A DNA stretch of 64,000 bases from Geobacter sp. UBA5730 (GCA_002419465.1 DIGE01000018.1:1-64000), one strand, 5' to 3'; numbered from the stretch's first letter, positions 17,316-27,196 are shown. The notes: a model not told the origin generated them from the sequence alone. Program-made: numbers and translations.

Positions 17316-19448
17316 TCAGAACCTAAACTCTTGCTTGAACATTTCAGGAATTTTATCAGAGATCACCGGCTTACTGAACAGATAACCTTGCATCTCGCTA
17401 CAGCCGTGAGCAGCAAGCATCTCGAGCTGTGCGGGTTCTTCAACCCCTTCAGCAGTCACCTGCATGCGCAGAGTATTTGCCATGTCGATAATGATCTTGG
17501 CAATTGCCATATCATCAGCATTGTTGGTGATATCGCGCACAAAAGAACGATCAATCTTGAGGCGTCCAACAGGAAAATTTTTCAAGTAGGCCAACGATGA
17601 GTAGCCGGTACCAAAATCATCAATCGTGAGGCTGCACCCCATATCGGTCAGTGCGTGCAACAACGCCATATTATTGGCAGCATTATGCATCAGGATACTC
17701 TCGGTGATCTCCAGCTCCAACCAACAGGCGTCAAACTCAGCTTCCTGCAGAATGGCCGCCACCACCTGATCCAGTTGAACCTTGAATTGTCGTCCGGAAA
17801 GATTAACCGCCACCTTGACCTTGGGGAGACCTACCGCCTGCCAAACCTTGGCCTGATGGACAGCTGTACGAATGACCCACTCGCCAATCGGGATGATCAA
17901 GCCGGTTTCCTCAGCCAATGGGATAAACTTGTCCGGCGCAATCATCCCCAGATCCGGGTGATGCCAACGGATCAATGCTTCAAAGCCGACAATCTGACGA
18001 GTCTTGACATCCACCTGGGGTTGATACAACAACTCAAACTCATTCCGCTCCAAGGCACGCCGTAAAGAGCTCTCCAACACCATCCGCTCCATCACCTTGA
18101 CGTTCATGTCTTTGGAAAAAAACTGGAAGTTGTTACGGTCCAATTCTTTTGCCTGATACATGGCCAGATCGGCATGCCTCAAAAGACTGGCGGCGTCTTC
18201 ACCATCTTCGGGATAGACTGCCACACCAACGCTGGCAGTCAGATACAGTTCATGCCCCTCAATCACAAAGGGCTCGGCAACCAAGGTCAGAATTTTATTC
18301 GAGGCCGCGCTGATACCTTCCTCATGATCGACGCCGCTCAGAACCACGATAAATTCGTCACCGCCCTGACGTGCCAGGGTGTCGCTTTCCCGTACGCAGG
18401 CCCGTAATCTGGCGGCCACAGCACGCAGCAACTTGTCACCGACACGATGTCCCAGCGAATCATTAACCCCCTTGAAACGATCCAGATCGACAAACAGCAC
18501 CCCCACGCGATGGTGGTTCCGCACGGCCTGTATGATGGCTTGCTGCAACCGGTCAAACAAAAGGTTCCGGTTTGGCAGCCCGGTCAGGACATCATAGTTA
18601 GCCAACTGCTGAATCGCCTCTTCTGCCTTTGAGCGGGCGGTGATGTCAAGGGTGGCACCAATCAGCAGCATCGGTTTGCCATCCTCGCCATTCTCGACTT
18701 CGCCCTGACTACTGACGACAATCTCACCACCAGAGCCCGTGGTGATCCGGTAGACGACGTTCAAAGGGTGGCCGGTCTCAAGTGCTTTTGCCATAGCCAT
18801 GCGCACCATCGGAACATCGGCCGGATTGATCCGTCCCATGATCCATTCCATTGAGACCGGTGGCGGCTCGGCAGGATCGTACCCCAGGATCAGCAGCAGC
18901 CCGTTGGACAAGTAGACCTCGTTAGAGCGCAGGTCCCATTCCCAACCACCAATCCTGGCCACCTGCTGAGCCCGGGCCAGACGGGCCTCGCTCTGCCGCA
19001 GGGCCGCTTCTGCCTGTTGCAGGCGATGAGCGACTTCGGCCTCCTGAAAGGTACGGGTTACCACCATCGGCAATCGATCAAGCAGTGTCGTGTCTCTGAC
19101 GACAAAATCACTGGCCCCCTGCTTGATCATCTGCACTGCCAGGGCAGAATCATCCTGACTGGCGATCACGATAAAGGGGGCAGTTACGCCCTGAGCCACC
19201 ATAGCGGTGATAAACGTCACACCGGACATATCGGTCAGGGCATGCTCCACAATCACCAGGTTTACGCCATGCGTAGACAGCCAGACCAGACCGCTGGCCC
19301 CGCTGGTCACAGTTTGGCAGCGGTAGCCTTCATTTTTCAAGGCGCCTGCCAAGAGCTCACCAAAGGCAAGGTTATCCTCAACAATCAGCACCTGCTGACC
19401 GTGCGCCGCATCAGCCAGCGTAGGTATCAAGACTTTTTCCTGAGGCAC
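17316..19448 (-). CDS. Receiver-PAS-GGDEF-EAL cyclic-di-GMP protein
   Basis: The 710-residue product starts at GTG 19448, overlapping the end of glmU by 22 bp. It has a receiver domain (about 18-130), a PAS domain with PAC (about 160-275), a GGDEF domain (GGDEF at 362-366, with an RESD inhibitory site at 353-356) and an EAL domain (EAL at 490-492, DDFGTGYSS further on). Both catalytic motifs are intact, so it can in principle make and degrade cyclic-di-GMP. In the receiver the phosphoacceptor aspartate position holds Glu68 (VEHALTDMSG) and the conserved lysine position holds Arg118, so phosphorylation is unlikely. It sits between glmU and uvrA in one operon. Confidence 0.92.
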   Translation of the reverse strand: MPQEKVLIPTLADAAHGQQVLIVEDNLAFGELLAGALKNEGYRCQTVTSGASGLVWLSTHGVNLVIVEHALTDMSGVTFITAMVAQGVTAPFIVIASQDDSALAVQMIKQGASDFVVRDTTLLDRLPMVVTRTFQEAEVAHRLQQAEAALRQSEARLARAQQVARIGGWEWDLRSNEVYLSNGLLLILGYDPAEPPPVSMEWIMGRINPADVPMVRMAMAKALETGHPLNVVYRITTGSGGEIVVSSQGEVENGEDGKPMLLIGATLDITARSKAEEAIQQLANYDVLTGLPNRNLLFDRLQQAIIQAVRNHHRVGVLFVDLDRFKGVNDSLGHRVGDKLLRAVAARLRACVRESDTLARQGGDEFIVVLSGVDHEEGISAASNKILTLVAEPFVIEGHELYLTASVGVAVYPEDGEDAASLLRHADLAMYQAKELDRNNFQFFSKDMNVKVMERMVLESSLRRALERNEFELLYQPQVDVKTRQIVGFEALIRWHHPDLGMIAPDKFIPLAEETGLIIPIGEWVIRTAVHQAKVWQAVGLPKVKVAVNLSGRQFKVQLDQVVAAILQEAEFDACWLELEITESILMHNAANNMALLHALTDMGCSLTIDDFGTGYSSLAYLKNFPVGRLKIDRSFVRDITNNADDMAIAKIIIDMANTLRMQVTAEGVEEPAQLEMLAAHGCSEMQGYLFSKPVISDKIPEMFKQEFRF

Positions 19449-20803
19449 CAGCCCTCCTTGTTCACCTGGGGGGTGCGGGCGATGGCCAGTGAACCGGCCG
19501 GGACATCTTTCGTCACGGTAGTGCCGGCGGCGATCAGGGCACCGTCCCCCACGCTCACCGGCGCAACCAACTGAACATCGCTGCCCACAAAAACGTTATC
19601 GCCAATCACGGTTTGATGCTTGTTGACGCCGTCATAGTTGCAGGTGATGGTACCGCAGCCGATATTCACGTCACAACCGATCTCCGCATCGCCCAGATAG
19701 GTCAGATGGGATGCCTTGCTGCCCTTGCCCAGCACCGCTTTTTTGGTCTCCACAAAGTTGCCGATCTTGACCTGATCATGCAGCACCGAACCGGGCCGCA
19801 GGTGTGCCATCGGCCCCACCGCCACCTCCCGCCGTAACACCGCCCCGGAGAGTACGCTGCCGCTCTTCAGATGGGCATGATCTCCCAGTATACAATCACT
19901 GACCTGCACATTGCTCTCCAGCAGACAGCCCTGACCGATGATGGTCTTGCCACGCAGCACACAACCGGGCCAAATTTCAGTGTCATGACCGATCACCACG
20001 CCGTCGTCAATGTAGGTCCGATCGGGATCAATCAGGGTCACACCGTCCTGCATCAAACGAGTATTGATCCGCTTGCGCAGCAACCGGCTGGCATACGCCA
20101 GTTGCACCCGGTCATTAACTCCCATGATCTCCTGGGGATCCTCTGCGGACACGGCAACGCATTTTTGATGCTCGGCCACAGCGATCGCAACCAGATCGGT
20201 CAGGTAATACTCGTTTTGGGCATTGTCGCTGCCCAGACTACCGATATGGGCTTGCAGAAACGTCAAATCCATACAGTAAATTCCGCTGTTCACCTCGGTA
20301 ATTGCCGCTTCTTCTACCGTAGCATCCTTCTGCTCCACAATTCGCCGCACCCTGCCTTCGGCATCCCGCACAATGCGGCCATACCCGAAAGGGTTCTGTA
20401 GCTTTGCCGTCAGCACCGTTACCACTGCCTTGGCCGAACAGTGGGCGGCAACCAACCGTTGCAGGGTGCTGCCGGTCAAAAGCGGGGTATCGCCACAGAG
20501 GATCAACACGGTTGTACTGCCCCTCGACAGCTCCGGCAGAGCACAGGATACCGCATGTCCGGTCCCCAGCTGTTCCTCCTGCAAAGCGATCCGCAACGCC
20601 GGTTGGCCTTTCAGATGTTCCTGAACCTGTTCGGCCTGATGGCCCACCACCACCACAACCTCATCGGCCCCGGCCTCTCGGGCGGCCGCCAGGGACCACG
20701 CCACCATCGGTTGACCGGCCACTTCATGCAAAACCTTGATCCGATCCGATTTCATACGAGTACCCTTGCCTGCGGCAAGGATCAGGGCTGCGATCATGGA
20801 CAT
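19427..20803 (-). CDS. glmU: Bifunctional UDP-GlcNAc pyrophosphorylase / glucosamine-1-P acetyltransferase
   Basis: Makes UDP-N-acetylglucosamine for peptidoglycan and lipopolysaccharide. The start is ATG 20803, with GAGGAG at 20809-20814; the longer ORF from 21004 crosses the promoter. The 458-residue product has an N-terminal uridyltransferase domain (ALILAAGKGTRMKSDRIKVL) and a C-terminal left-handed beta-helix acetyltransferase domain with hexapeptide repeats and the HLTYLGDAEIG motif. It is the first gene of the glmU / GGDEF-EAL / uvrA / ndh operon. Confidence 0.97.
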   Translation of the reverse strand: MSMIAALILAAGKGTRMKSDRIKVLHEVAGQPMVAWSLAAAREAGADEVVVVVGHQAEQVQEHLKGQPALRIALQEEQLGTGHAVSCALPELSRGSTTVLILCGDTPLLTGSTLQRLVAAHCSAKAVVTVLTAKLQNPFGYGRIVRDAEGRVRRIVEQKDATVEEAAITEVNSGIYCMDLTFLQAHIGSLGSDNAQNEYYLTDLVAIAVAEHQKCVAVSAEDPQEIMGVNDRVQLAYASRLLRKRINTRLMQDGVTLIDPDRTYIDDGVVIGHDTEIWPGCVLRGKTIIGQGCLLESNVQVSDCILGDHAHLKSGSVLSGAVLRREVAVGPMAHLRPGSVLHDQVKIGNFVETKKAVLGKGSKASHLTYLGDAEIGCDVNIGCGTITCNYDGVNKHQTVIGDNVFVGSDVQLVAPVSVGDGALIAAGTTVTKDVPAGSLAIARTPQVNKEGWCLRKKS

Positions 20804-20833
20804 GAAACTCTCCTCAAACGTGATGAAGTCATA

Positions 20834-20862
20834 AGTGTAACGGGGGTAACCACCCCCGTCAA
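20834..20862 (-). promoter_or_regulatory. glmU operon promoter with a palindrome in its spacer
   Basis: On the minus strand TTGACG (20857-20862), a 17-base spacer and TACACT (20834-20839). The spacer is occupied by a perfect 8-bp-arm inverted repeat ACGGGGGT / ACCCCCGT (20840-20859) around a 4-base loop. This could be an operator, or an element that shapes the promoter. Confidence 0.6.
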
Positions 20863-20884
20863 GCAGACTTGTTGCCGGAAACAC

Positions 20885-20913
20885 TTTACAGCCACCATTT
20901 TTACCCCTATAGT
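20885..20913 (+). promoter_or_regulatory. Promoter of the unknown gene / mfd operon
   Basis: TTTACA (20885-20890), a 17-base spacer and TATAGT (20908-20913), five of six matches in each box, lie 36 bp before ATG 20949. It is divergent from the glmU promoter. Confidence 0.65.
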
Positions 20914-20948
20914 GCCCAGCGAAATTATTAGTTTTTTCCGAGAGATCC

Positions 20949-21524
20949 ATGGGAATTACCGAAGACCTGCTCATATTTGAAGCCCGCCTGAAAGAGCTGA
21001 TCACCAGCTACGACCAGTACTTCATCGGCCTGGAGAAACGTGAACCGCTCAAGCTGCTGGAGGAGGTAGAAAAACTCGCCCGCCGTTACGCTACCGTCCC
21101 GATCAACAACACGATGTACAAACATCGCTACAACGGTCTGATAGCCCGCTTCAGCACCTATCGCCAGCAATGGAACCGTATTCTGCGCGAGATCGAGGAG
21201 GGGCGTTACTCCCGCGACCGTTTTCGAGCCAAACTGCACGAAACAGAGCGCGCAAAGCCCTCGACGGCCGCCACTGCCGCTCAACACCAACGCTCACCCC
21301 ATGAGCAGGAAATCGAACGGATCTATGCAGAATTACAGGAAGCCTCCCGCAATTGTCATCTTACGGCCGCCATGAGCCGGGAACAATTGACCGCCACCAT
21401 CGAAAAACAGCGCCCGATCCTGGCTCAGAAACTGGGCACCAACGACATCCAGTTCCGGGTGGTGGTAGAGGATGGCAAACCCAAGATCAAGGCCGGCCTA
21501 AAACATAAAAAGAGTTACGAGTAA
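20949..21524 (+). CDS. Conserved hypothetical protein upstream of mfd (MXAN_5187 C-terminal domain type)
   Basis: A 191-residue soluble protein, strongly charged and mostly helical in appearance, with no signal peptide or membrane segment. The region around 55-85 (INNTMYKHRYNGLIARFSTY) and the C-terminal VVVEDGKPKIKAGLK are reminiscent of the MXAN_5187 C-terminal domain found in deltaproteobacteria; this family link is from memory and tentative. The gene ends 14 bp before mfd and shares its promoter, so a role around transcription or repair is possible but unproven. Confidence 0.7.
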   Translation: MGITEDLLIFEARLKELITSYDQYFIGLEKREPLKLLEEVEKLARRYATVPINNTMYKHRYNGLIARFSTYRQQWNRILREIEEGRYSRDRFRAKLHETERAKPSTAATAAQHQRSPHEQEIERIYAELQEASRNCHLTAAMSREQLTATIEKQRPILAQKLGTNDIQFRVVVEDGKPKIKAGLKHKKSYE

Positions 21525-21538
21525 CCCCCGCCCACGCC

Positions 21539-24500
21539 ATGCAGTCCTTTTCCCGAACCCCACTGTTTCACGACCTGCGTCAGCACCTCTCAAAAATACG
21601 CAGTCCGCTGGCAATCGCCGGGCTATGCGGTTGTGCGCCGGCTCTGGTCGTTGCCGAACTGGCCCGCAGCACATCTGAACAACTGTTGCTGATCACTGCC
21701 GACCAGACCAGTGCCGACGAACTGACCTGTGAGCTGCAGTTCTGTGGCACACCTGACCTGGTCAGGTTTCCCGCCTGGGAAGGTCTCCCCTTTAGCGCAA
21801 CCTCCCCGCACCCCGACATCAGCGGTGCCCGCCTGGAAACCCTCTTCCGTTTACTACAGGGTGGCCAGACCACGGTAGTTGCTCCGGTTTCTGCCCTGCT
21901 GCAACGGGTTATCCCACGGGCAGTGCTTAACGGTGCTTCCTGCAGCATGGTTCCCGGTGACGAATTCGATCGCGATGAACTGCTGGCGCGACTGGTACGG
22001 CTCGGCTACAGCCCTGCCGCCCTGGTAGAGGAACGGGGCTCCTTTGCCGTCAGGGGCTGCATCCTTGACCTGTTCCCGCCCAGCCTGCAACGACCGGTAC
22101 GAATCGAGCTATTCGGTGACACCATTGAGACCCTGCGCAGCTTTGACCCGATCAGCCAACGCTCCCTTGAACCGCTGGAACGGCTGACACTGCTCCCCTC
22201 GCGTGAGCTGGTACTTACCTCTCAGGTACTGGAGGGCTTCCTGCCCCGCCTGAAAGCGCGTTCCGATGAACTGGACCTGCCAGCTGACCGGCGGCGACAA
22301 CTGGCAGAAGAGCTGCAAAGCGCCAGCTTTCCTGCGGGCATCGACTACCTGCAGCCCCTGTTCCACCCGGGCATGGAGACGCTCTTTGACTATCTGAAGA
22401 ATCCATTGGTGGTACTGGCAGATCCCGCAGCCCTGGAGTTGGCCGCCCGGCAACAAGCCAACGACCTCCTGATGGGCACCCAGAAAGCCTTGGCCGAAGA
22501 ACGTCTGCACCCTCACCCCAGCGAGTTTTATCTGACCTCCGACGAGTTGAACGGTCTGGTGGAGCAGCAGAAACGGATCGAATTGCCGCTGCTGAGCGTC
22601 AGTGGTGAAGTTCCCGGACATGAACCGGTGATCATCCGCTGTGAAAGCAACACCGATCTACGAATCAACGTGGGGCGTGAGCATGAGCATGCCCTGCAAG
22701 GGCTTGGCGCACGCCTGCAGAACTGGCAGGAAACGGGCTGGCGCTGTGTGATCGTCTGTCACCAACCGACCCAGGCTGAACGCCTGCGAACGTTACTGGA
22801 GCCCTACGGCATCACACTCCCGGCCAGCGTGGCCGAGGGACTGGACCAGGCAATCGAGCTGGCCACGACCGCACCGGCGTGTCTGGCACTGGGGGAAATC
22901 GCCCGGGGCTGCCGCCTGCCGGAGGCAAAGCTTGTCCTGATCGCCGAGGAAGAGCTGTTCGGCAAACGGGTCCGCCGCAAAAGCGGGGTAACAGCCCTGC
23001 GCACCAAACAGATCATGGCCTCCCTGGCCGAACTGAAGCCAGGTGACGCCATGGTGCATATCGACCATGGCATCGGCATTTACCGCGGCCTGCAGCACCT
23101 GAAGACCGGCGCTGTTGAGGGTGATTTCCTGCTGCTGGAATACGCCGGCAACGACAAGCTCTATCTGCCGATCGACCGGCTGGGACTGGTGCAACGTTAC
23201 GTTGGCGGCGAGGGCGCTCAGCCCCACGCCGCAAAATTGGGGGGACCCGGCTGGGAAAAGACCCGCAGCAAGGCGAAAAAAGCGGTGGCAGAGCTGGCCC
23301 AGGAGTTGCTGGAGATTTATGCTAAACGTCAAGCGTCCCAGGGGTTTGCCTTCTCGCCACCAGATGAGCTGTTCCGCGAGTTCGAAGCCACCTTCCCCTG
23401 GGAGGAGACCCCGGATCAACTTTCCGCAATCCAGGATGTGCTGACCGACATGCAGCACTCCCGCCCGATGGACCGGTTGGTCTGCGGCGACGTGGGCTAC
23501 GGCAAAACCGAGGTTGCTCTGCGGGCCGCCTTCAAGGCTATACTGGATGGCAAACAGGTGGCGGTGCTGGTCCCCACCACCATACTGGCCCAACAACATT
23601 TTGAGACTTTTTCTGGCCGCCTGAAGGAGCACCCGGTCACGGTTGAAATGCTCTCCCGTTTCCGCAACGCCGCTGAACAAAAAATCATCCTGGAGCGGGT
23701 CAAAAAGGGTGAGATTGACATCATCATCGGCACCCATCGCCTGTTGCAGAAGGATATGGCCTTCAAAGATCTGGGCCTGTTGATCGTGGATGAAGAACAA
23801 CGCTTCGGAGTCAAGGACAAGGATAAACTCAAACAATACCGGGCCAGCGTGGACATCATGACCCTCACCGCCACGCCGATCCCCCGCACCCTGCATATGT
23901 CGATGATGGGCATCCGCGACCTCTCGATCATCGATACCCCGCCGGTGGACCGGCAGGCGATCCGCACCGTGGTGGCACGAGACAGCGACGAACTGGTGCG
24001 GGAGGCCATCATCAGAGAGCTGCAACGGGATGGGCAGGTGTTTTTTGTCCACAACCGGGTGCAAACAATCGGTCTGGTGGCGGAACGGCTGCGAAGGCTG
24101 GTGCCTGAGGCCCGTATCGCTGTTGCCCACGGCCAGATGGAGGAGAAACAGCTGGAAAAAATGATGCTTGGTTTCATGCATGGTGAAACCAACCTGTTGC
24201 TCTGCACCACCATCATCGAATCAGGGCTGGACATCCCCAAGGCCAACACTATGCTGGTGGATCGGGCCGACACCTATGGCCTTTCCCAGCTCTACCAGTT
24301 ACGCGGACGTATCGGCCGCTCCACGGTACGCGGAGAGGCTTTTCTGCTGATTCCCGGCCAGGGCGCCATCACCCAGGATGCTCGTGAGCGCCTCAAGATC
24401 ATTCAAGAAATCACAGATCTTGGTGCCGGCTTCCGGATTGCCACCCATGACCTGGAACTGCGCGGAGCAGGAGACCTGTTGGGGGCCCGTCAATCCGGCG

Positions 24501-25024
24501 CGGTAGCTGATATCGGCTTTGAGTACTATAATCAACTGTTGGAAGAAGCGATCGCCCAGCTGAAGGGAGAAGCTCTGGATGAACGCTGCGACCCTGAAAT
24601 CAACCTTGCCGTGCCGGCTTTCATCCCTGAAGACTATGTGCCGGACACCAACCAGCGACTGGTGCTCTACAAACGGTTGGTACAGGCTGAGTCCGAGGAT
24701 GATGTGGCTGAAACCCTGGCTGAGATGACCGATCGCTACGGCCGGCCGCCATTACCGGTAGCAACCCTCGGTGAGGTCATGGGGTTACGGATCAGCCTGA
24801 AACGACTGAAGGTGCAAAAAATCGAGTCCGACGGCAAGCGGCTGTCGCTCAGCTTCCACCCCGCTACGTTGGTCAATCCCGAGACCCTGATAGCCCTGAT
24901 CCGCCAGAATCCCCGTAGCTACCAGTTTACCCCCGACCACCGTCTGTTAGTGACCCTGCCGCCTCATGCCAGTAGCGCGGAGCTTCTGTCCGCCGCCCAT
25001 GAGACATTGCTGCGGCTGGAATAA
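21539..25024 (+). CDS. mfd: Transcription-repair coupling factor
   Basis: DNA translocase that removes stalled RNA polymerase and recruits UvrA to damage. The 1161-residue product has the UvrB-like N-terminal modules, the RNA polymerase interaction region with the tight turn MVHIDHGIGIYRG, the helicase core with Walker A GDVGYGKTEVA, Walker B box DEEQRFG, TATPIPRTL, and a C-terminal TRCF (D7) domain. The length is standard. The ribosome site is weak (the preceding bases are C-rich), so coupling to the upstream gene 14 bp away is likely. uvrA lies nearby on the other strand. Confidence 0.98.
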   Translation: MQSFSRTPLFHDLRQHLSKIRSPLAIAGLCGCAPALVVAELARSTSEQLLLITADQTSADELTCELQFCGTPDLVRFPAWEGLPFSATSPHPDISGARLETLFRLLQGGQTTVVAPVSALLQRVIPRAVLNGASCSMVPGDEFDRDELLARLVRLGYSPAALVEERGSFAVRGCILDLFPPSLQRPVRIELFGDTIETLRSFDPISQRSLEPLERLTLLPSRELVLTSQVLEGFLPRLKARSDELDLPADRRRQLAEELQSASFPAGIDYLQPLFHPGMETLFDYLKNPLVVLADPAALELAARQQANDLLMGTQKALAEERLHPHPSEFYLTSDELNGLVEQQKRIELPLLSVSGEVPGHEPVIIRCESNTDLRINVGREHEHALQGLGARLQNWQETGWRCVIVCHQPTQAERLRTLLEPYGITLPASVAEGLDQAIELATTAPACLALGEIARGCRLPEAKLVLIAEEELFGKRVRRKSGVTALRTKQIMASLAELKPGDAMVHIDHGIGIYRGLQHLKTGAVEGDFLLLEYAGNDKLYLPIDRLGLVQRYVGGEGAQPHAAKLGGPGWEKTRSKAKKAVAELAQELLEIYAKRQASQGFAFSPPDELFREFEATFPWEETPDQLSAIQDVLTDMQHSRPMDRLVCGDVGYGKTEVALRAAFKAILDGKQVAVLVPTTILAQQHFETFSGRLKEHPVTVEMLSRFRNAAEQKIILERVKKGEIDIIIGTHRLLQKDMAFKDLGLLIVDEEQRFGVKDKDKLKQYRASVDIMTLTATPIPRTLHMSMMGIRDLSIIDTPPVDRQAIRTVVARDSDELVREAIIRELQRDGQVFFVHNRVQTIGLVAERLRRLVPEARIAVAHGQMEEKQLEKMMLGFMHGETNLLLCTTIIESGLDIPKANTMLVDRADTYGLSQLYQLRGRIGRSTVRGEAFLLIPGQGAITQDARERLKIIQEITDLGAGFRIATHDLELRGAGDLLGARQSGAVADIGFEYYNQLLEEAIAQLKGEALDERCDPEINLAVPAFIPEDYVPDTNQRLVLYKRLVQAESEDDVAETLAEMTDRYGRPPLPVATLGEVMGLRISLKRLKVQKIESDGKRLSLSFHPATLVNPETLIALIRQNPRSYQFTPDHRLLVTLPPHASSAELLSAAHETLLRLE

Positions 25025-25147
25025 GTTACGAGCTCTCTCCGGGGCACGGTTCAGCCAACGCATTGCGCCTTGCATCAAACCCGTCAACTATGGTATTTTT
25101 TACAAGTTTCATCATTCATATTTATACCCACCCATAAAGGAGCAGCC

Positions 25148-26074
25148 GTGAACACTCGTACTATTGTCACATTGACGATCACCGCCCTCGCTTTGGCGGC
25201 CCTGGTGGCCTGCCAGGGTAAATCCTCTTCCACTGACAGCAGCACTGACAAAAAGGTTGTCAAGGTGCTGGCAACAGTAAACGGTGTCGACATTACCAGC
25301 GCAGACTTCGATCGTGAAGTCAAGGCGCTGCCTGAATACATCCGCGGCATGGCCGATACCCCTCAGGGCAAGAAGGAGCTGCTGGACACCTTGGTCATGC
25401 GGGAGCTGATCCTGCAGCAGGCTGCCAAAGAGGGGCTGGACAAAGGCAGGGATATCGAGGAAAAGCTGGCTGAGTTGAAAAAACGGATCGTGGTGGATTC
25501 CTATCTGAAGAAGAAGGTTGAGACCGATGCCAAAATCAGCGATGACGATCTGAAAAAATTCTACGATCAGAACCTGGGGAAGTTCAAGGCCGGTGAGCAG
25601 GTCAGGGCCAGCCACATCCTGGTGAAGAGTGAGCAGGAGGCCAAGGATATCCTGGCCCAGCTGAAAGGCGGCGCCAAGTTTGAGGACCTGGCCAAGGCCA
25701 AATCAGTGGACACCTCGGCCAGCAAGGGCGGAGATCTTGGCTGGTTTGGCAAGGGCAACATGGTGCCGACCTTTGAAAAAGCCGCCTTTGGCCTCAAGGA
25801 AGGGGAACTGTCCGGCATTGTCAAGAGCGAGTTCGGTTTTCACCTCATCAAGCTGACCGGCAAGCGTGCGGCAGGCACTCGTTCCTTTGACGAAGCCAAG
25901 GAGCAGATCAAGGCCGCACTCATGCCTGCCAAGCAGCAGCAGATATTTATGCAGCTTAAGGAAGACCTGAAAAAGGGTGCCAAGATCGAATTAAAGGAAA
26001 GCACTCCGGCTGATGCACAACCGAAGGCCGCCGCTCAACCGGCGACTCTCCCGGCACCCCCTGAGAAAAAGTAG
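25148..26074 (+). CDS. PpiC-type peptidyl-prolyl isomerase lipoprotein
   Basis: Predicted periplasmic foldase. The start is GTG 25148, chosen because AAAGGAG lies six bases upstream and a lipoprotein signal peptide with lipobox LVAC follows (Cys at about 20). The 308-residue product has a SurA-type N-terminal helical domain (about 40-140), a parvulin PpiC domain (about 155-250, starting QVRASHILVKSEQEAKDI) and a Pro/Ala-rich tail. It is followed 15 bp later by a second SurA/PpiC lipoprotein, so the pair probably acts in outer-membrane or extracellular cytochrome protein folding. Confidence 0.9.
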   Translation: MNTRTIVTLTITALALAALVACQGKSSSTDSSTDKKVVKVLATVNGVDITSADFDREVKALPEYIRGMADTPQGKKELLDTLVMRELILQQAAKEGLDKGRDIEEKLAELKKRIVVDSYLKKKVETDAKISDDDLKKFYDQNLGKFKAGEQVRASHILVKSEQEAKDILAQLKGGAKFEDLAKAKSVDTSASKGGDLGWFGKGNMVPTFEKAAFGLKEGELSGIVKSEFGFHLIKLTGKRAAGTRSFDEAKEQIKAALMPAKQQQIFMQLKEDLKKGAKIELKESTPADAQPKAAAQPATLPAPPEKK

Positions 26075-26089
26075 TTCGAGGCCACCTAC

Positions 26090-27163
26090 ATGATCATGTC
26101 GTCCACGCAGCGTTTAGTACCCTTCCTCCTGTTGTCGGCTCTGATGCTGGCCGGGTGTGCCTCCACACCTGAGCTGGTGTCAGAGTCGCTCAAACCGCCA
26201 GCCGCCGTACTGACGCAACCGACCTTGCCACCGCTGCCGGCTGGAGCTGTAGCGATCAATGGAATCGCCGCCATTGTCAATGACGAGGTGATCACCGTTC
26301 GCGAGGTGATCCGGGAGGCTCAACCGGTAATCGCCGAAAGCCAGAAAAAAGGCCTGGTGGATGACAAGGCCCGCAGCGACCTGCGCAAAATGGTGCTGGA
26401 ACGCCTGATTGAAAAACGGCTTACCGAACAGAAGGTCAGAGAACTGGGAATCAAGGTCGGTGATGATGAGATCCGTCAGTCCATTGAGGATGTCAAGCGC
26501 CAGAACAACAACATGACCCAGGAGCAACTGGCGGCGGCCCTCAAAAATCAGGGATACACCCTGGAGCAGTATGAGGGACAGATTCGTGAACAGCTGGAAC
26601 GTCTGCGGCTGGTAAGTATGGAGGTCCGCTCCAAGGTCTACGTCAGCGCCAGGGAACTTGAAGACTACTATGCAGCCAACCAGAACAAATATGCCGAAGA
26701 GGAGCAGTTCCGGGCCCGGCATATTTTCATCAAGGTAGACGAGAAGGCTCCGGCTGACCAAACCCAGAAGGCGATGGCCCGCGCCTTGGAACTCCTGTAC
26801 GAAGCCCGTAGCGGCAAAGACTTTGCCGACCTGGCCCGGCTACACTCTGACGATCCGGCCGCCAAAAAAGATGGCGGAGACTTAGGAACCTTCAAACGGG
26901 GCGAGATGCTGGCTGATCTTGAGCAAGCCCTGCTGCTCCTCAAGCCCGGCGAGGTAGGGGACCTGGTCTCAACACCGTCAGGCCTGCACATCGTCAAACT
27001 TGAAGAGCGCACCAGTGGCAAGGTGAAGCCTTTTGAAAAGGTCAAGGCCGAGATCGAAGATCAACTGTACCGCAAGAAGCAGGATGAACGATTTGTCCAA
27101 TGGCTGAAAGAGTTACGCGCCAAGGCCAGCATCGAGATCAAGGATGCCCACGGGCTGATCTAG
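26090..27163 (+). CDS. SurA/PpiC-type peptidyl-prolyl isomerase lipoprotein
   Basis: The 357-residue product has a lipoprotein signal peptide (lipobox LAGC, Cys at about 24), a SurA N-terminal domain that opens with the canonical NGIAAIVNDEVIT (about 56-68), and one parvulin PpiC domain (about 205-310, QFRARHIFIKVDEKA). SurA of E. coli has two parvulin domains and is not lipidated; here one is present and the protein is anchored. It forms an operon with the gene before it and ends at a strong terminator. ATG 26096 is an alternative start two codons later. Confidence 0.9.
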   Translation: MIMSSTQRLVPFLLLSALMLAGCASTPELVSESLKPPAAVLTQPTLPPLPAGAVAINGIAAIVNDEVITVREVIREAQPVIAESQKKGLVDDKARSDLRKMVLERLIEKRLTEQKVRELGIKVGDDEIRQSIEDVKRQNNNMTQEQLAAALKNQGYTLEQYEGQIREQLERLRLVSMEVRSKVYVSARELEDYYAANQNKYAEEEQFRARHIFIKVDEKAPADQTQKAMARALELLYEARSGKDFADLARLHSDDPAAKKDGGDLGTFKRGEMLADLEQALLLLKPGEVGDLVSTPSGLHIVKLEERTSGKVKPFEKVKAEIEDQLYRKKQDERFVQWLKELRAKASIEIKDAHGLI

Positions 27164-27196
27164 CCGCAGTATGGGGTAACCACAGCCATGCAACAC

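Noticed and set aside
22793..24181. Minus-strand open frame of 462 codons
   Set aside because: Antisense to mfd; long shadow frames are common opposite G/C-rich genes.
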